Source: Mucilaginibacter cryoferens (GTDB taxonomy: Bacteria > Bacteroidota > Bacteroidia > Sphingobacteriales > Sphingobacteriaceae). From it: a stretch of 64,000 nt of DNA. Under the pieces are notes generated by a model, which saw only the letters and a list, made by a program, of their open reading frames with translations, was not told the DNA's origin and searched no databases. The stretch is from NCBI RefSeq assembly GCF_014205845.1, contig NZ_JACHCR010000019.1, forward strand, positions 62,001-126,000, written 5' to 3'. The position numbers and the translations under genes are program-made. The number at the start of each line of letters is the position of its first letter. Within the stretch, counting starts at the first letter, position 1. Positions 61,296 through 64,000 of this stretch are shown in pieces.

Positions 61296-63452
61296 ATGAA
61301 ATATACGATTGCCTGTTTTATGGCATTTTTCGTGGCCGGCGGAGTTTCGGCACAAAACAAAAGTGAGGCTGCGCTTAAAGCGAAGATCAACAGCATCGTC
61401 AGCAAAATGACGCTGGAAGAAAAGATAGACATGCTACATGGCAACGCGCTTTTTTCTTCGGCAGGCGTAAGCCGTTTAGGTATCCCGGAGCTTACGTGCG
61501 ATGATGGCCCCTTAGGTGTACGTGAAGAAATAAAGCGCTTTGATTGGGCATCGGCTAACTGGACAACCGATTCTGCCACGTTTTTACCAAATGGCTCGGC
61601 AATTGCAGCTACCTGGAACCCCATAATGGCCAACCGGTATGGCGTAGTTATAGGCGAAGAAGCCAATGCCCGTAAAAAACATATCATGCTCGCCCCGGCA
61701 TTCAATATTTGCCGGATGCCGCTTTGCGGCCGTACCTATGAATATTATTCGGAAGATCCTTATTTAAACAGCCTGCTGGCTGTTCAATCTGTAAAAGGGA
61801 TTCAAAGTCAGCATGTAGCAGCCTGTATAAAACATTTTGCTGCCAATAACCAGGAGCTTAACCGTGATAGCGTAAACACGATAGTTGATGAAAGGGCCTT
61901 GCGCGAAATTTATTTCCCGGCATTTAAAGCAGCCATACAGCAAGGGAATGCTTACACCATTATGTCGGCCTACAATAAGCTGAATGGTTATTGGTGTTCC
62001 GAAAATAATTTTTTATTAAATAAGGTACTGAAAAACGAATGGGGCTTTAAAGGGGCGGTTATCTCAGACTGGGGAGGTGTGAACCATACCGTTGCAGCGG
62101 CCAACAACGGGCTGGACATTGAAATGGGATCAAGCGGGCCGTACGATCAGTGGTATTTTGCTAAGCCATTGCTTGCGGCTGTAAAATCAGGCCAGGTTCC
62201 GGTAAAAACAATTGACGATAAGGTACGCAGAATTTTGTGGGTAATGTACCATACCTCCATGAGTGCCAATCATCCCGTAGGATCTATTGCTACACCGGCG
62301 CATGCCAAAGCCGCCTATGATATTGCCTCAGAATCCATCGTTTTGCTAAAAAACGACAACCATTTGCTGCCTTTAAAAGCGGGTAACATTAAAAGCATTG
62401 CCGTCATCGGCGATAATGCTATCCGCACATTTGCTTTGGGTGGGTATGGCGCCGGTGTAAAAGCTAAATATGAGGTTACCGCGTTGGCGGGTATAAAATC
62501 AAGGTTCGGCAAAACAGCCAGTATCAGTTTTGCCCAGGGTTACAAGGCTAACTATTTAGCAAACAATACTGATGCACAGAATAAAGGTTATGATCAACCC
62601 AATCAAACCCTGATCGATGAGGCGGTAGCGCTTGCGAAAACCAGCGATGTTGCCATTTTATGTATCGGTTCCAATCGTGAATATGAAAGTGAAGCCCATG
62701 ATCGTAAAAGCCTGGAACTGCCTTTTGGGGAACAGGCCTTGGTTAACGCGGTTACGGCCGTTAATGCCAATACCATTATTGTGATAATGGCAGGTGCTCC
62801 GTATGATCTGAATGAAATCAAAAAATCCAATCATGCGGTTGTTTGGGTGTGGTTTAACGGTTCAGAAGCCGGTAATGCATTAGCCGACGTATTAAAAGGT
62901 GTTGTAAACCCGTCAGGTAAGCTGCCATTTACTTTTCCTGTATCGTTAAAAGATTCTCCTGCTTCCGCTTTAAATTCTTATCCGGGCAAAGGCGCTACCG
63001 CAGAATATAAAGAGGGCATACTGGTTGGATACCGCTGGTACGATACTAAGAAGATTCAACCGGAATTTCCTTTCGGTTATGGGCTTTCCTATACTGATTT
63101 TTCCATAAGCCATTTTTCGGCAGACAAATCAAGCTATAAAAAAGATGAAACAATCCGTGCAAAATTTACGGTCAAAAATACAGGCAGTCGCTATGGAGCC
63201 GAGGTTGTGCAATTGTATGTAAGCGATCCGGTTTGTTCTGTTTTGCGCCCTGAAAAAGAATTGAAGGCTTTCCAAAAAGTTTTTCTGCAACCTGGCGAAA
63301 TGAAAACAGTTGAACTGGATGTAAAGGTTGGCGATCTGGCATTTTATGATGAAGGAAAAAAATCATGGAAAGTTGAAGCCGGCGAATTTGTGCTGCAATT
63401 AGGTAATTCATCACGCAATATTTCAAAAACAATAAAAATATCGGTTAAATAA
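61296..63452 (+). CDS. GH3 family beta-glycosidase
   Basis: A 718-residue protein with a signal peptide (MAFFVAGGVSAQ, cleavage about residue 20). The GH3 barrel shows LTCDDGPLGVREE, IMLAPAFNICRMPLCGRTYEYYSEDP, CIKHFAANNQELNRD and the nucleophile D258 in AVISDWGGVNH. The alpha/beta sandwich (about residues 345-560) supplies the acid/base residue (CIGSNREYESEAHDR region), and a fibronectin III-like domain closes the protein (YGAEVVQLYVSDPVCSVLRPEKELKAF). It should act in the periplasm on oligosaccharides brought in by SusCD, as beta-glucosidase or beta-xylosidase. It follows a glycosidase-tail fragment and precedes a GH43 gene. Confidence 0.95.
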   Translation: MKYTIACFMAFFVAGGVSAQNKSEAALKAKINSIVSKMTLEEKIDMLHGNALFSSAGVSRLGIPELTCDDGPLGVREEIKRFDWASANWTTDSATFLPNGSAIAATWNPIMANRYGVVIGEEANARKKHIMLAPAFNICRMPLCGRTYEYYSEDPYLNSLLAVQSVKGIQSQHVAACIKHFAANNQELNRDSVNTIVDERALREIYFPAFKAAIQQGNAYTIMSAYNKLNGYWCSENNFLLNKVLKNEWGFKGAVISDWGGVNHTVAAANNGLDIEMGSSGPYDQWYFAKPLLAAVKSGQVPVKTIDDKVRRILWVMYHTSMSANHPVGSIATPAHAKAAYDIASESIVLLKNDNHLLPLKAGNIKSIAVIGDNAIRTFALGGYGAGVKAKYEVTALAGIKSRFGKTASISFAQGYKANYLANNTDAQNKGYDQPNQTLIDEAVALAKTSDVAILCIGSNREYESEAHDRKSLELPFGEQALVNAVTAVNANTIIVIMAGAPYDLNEIKKSNHAVVWVWFNGSEAGNALADVLKGVVNPSGKLPFTFPVSLKDSPASALNSYPGKGATAEYKEGILVGYRWYDTKKIQPEFPFGYGLSYTDFSISHFSADKSSYKKDETIRAKFTVKNTGSRYGAEVVQLYVSDPVCSVLRPEKELKAFQKVFLQPGEMKTVELDVKVGDLAFYDEGKKSWKVEAGEFVLQLGNSSRNISKTIKISVK

Positions 63453-63601
63453 ACTCATTTCAGAAGCCGTGTGAAGTTTATGGAAAATCTGTGAACCGGA
63501 CATACAGCTATCTGAAATACGATAAACTCAGAAATAGTTTTCAGTGGAAATGGCCTGTTGGCCTTGTAAATAAGTGTAAAAAACAATTAATAATATTGAC
63601 T

Positions 63602-64000
63602 TTGACGAAGAAAAAAATATTACCCATTTTAAGTTTGTGCCTGTTCTTGTTCACTGCAACAAGCTTGAAAGCGCAAAACCCAATTATCCAAACCACATTT
63701 ACAGCCGATCCGGCACCCATGGTATACCACGACACCGTGTTTTTGTATACGAGCCACGACGTGACTACATCTTACGATTTCAATATGCAAGATTGGCGCT
63801 TATTTTCAACCATAGATATGGTGAATTGGACCGACAGGGGCGCGCCGTTATCGTTAAAAACATTCTCATGGGCAAATAAAGAAGCCTGGGCCGGGCAGTG
63901 TATTTTTCGTAATGGTAAATTTTACTGGTACGTGCCAATGAACCGGACCGACGGCAAAGGTATGGCTATTGGGGTAGCCGTTGGCCCAACAGCCGAAGGG
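63602..64000 (+). CDS. GH43 family glycosidase, N-terminal part (cut by window edge)
   Basis: The frame runs off the right edge after about 133 residues. It starts at TTG 63602 (MTKKKILPILSLCLFLFTAT, signal peptide ending SLKAQ); no ATG is available, although a TTG 6 bp upstream is possible. The propeller begins TTFTADPAPMVYHDTVFLYT (base Asp in ADPAP), then WRLFSTIDMVNWTDRG and TFSWANKEAWAGQCIFRNGK. This is a GH43 arabinofuranosidase-type beginning, different in sequence from the GH43 at 58700. It is the next gene of the polysaccharide locus, 149 bp after GH3. Specificity cannot be judged from this fragment. Confidence 0.88.
   Translation, partial: MTKKKILPILSLCLFLFTATSLKAQNPIIQTTFTADPAPMVYHDTVFLYTSHDVTTSYDFNMQDWRLFSTIDMVNWTDRGAPLSLKTFSWANKEAWAGQCIFRNGKFYWYVPMNRTDGKGMAIGVAVGPTAEG

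Overview
The window reads as chromosome of a Bacteroidota member of the family Sphingobacteriaceae, most like Mucilaginibacter or Pedobacter. This is inferred from protein character (SusC/SusD pair, hybrid two-component regulator, PgpH-type HD hydrolase, BACON-GH5, BfmA/BtgA mobilization protein), the absence of Shine-Dalgarno sites, TAnnTTTG-like promoter boxes and abundant palindromic intergenic repeats. No 16S rRNA is present, so the genus is not proven.

Layout. 1-33.6 kb is ordinary chromosome: aldo/keto reductase, FUSC membrane protein, PEP carboxylase, AhpD-like protein with a Crp/Fnr regulator, an ArsR-SRPBCC operon with a two-site operator, YfhO, SlyD-type isomerase, a DUF255 thioredoxin-fold protein, a gene broken by one amber codon, M1 and M28 peptidases separated by a REP cluster, a secreted deacetylase, a lipoprotein, an exported Gfo/Idh/MocA protein, RuvB, a GT2 enzyme, a peptide transporter, a thiolase, a compact SPFH / paralogous-pair / ribbon-helix-helix operon and a PgpH-like HD hydrolase.

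33.7-41.3 kb is an integrative mobilizable element next to tRNA-Ser(GCT). It carries an IntDOT-like integrase, ORF6N protein, an unknown cargo gene, an XRE regulator, a two-gene mobilization module (BfmA/BtgA plus DUF5712-like), a palindrome-rich candidate oriT, two small DNA-binding proteins and a coiled-coil protein. Its right edge has a tRNA-3'-end-like scrap and a strong palindromic terminator.

41.5-64 kb is a polysaccharide utilization locus: a divergent GH5-ricin protein, an HTCS regulator, SusC, SusD, an IPT/TIG surface glycan-binding protein, BACON-GH5, BACON-GH43-CBM6, GH3 and a GH43 running off the right edge. The set resembles the Bacteroides ovatus xyloglucan locus, so xyloglucan or a related hemicellulose is the best substrate guess; no GH31 or GH2 is seen inside the window. 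The locus is partly decayed: a secreted protein has lost its type IX sorting domain through stops and a frameshift, two extra GH5 copies survive only as 3' fragments around the intact gene, and another glycosidase-like tail sits before GH3.

Several families of intergenic inverted repeats recur, some supplying terminators or even stop codons for neighbouring genes.
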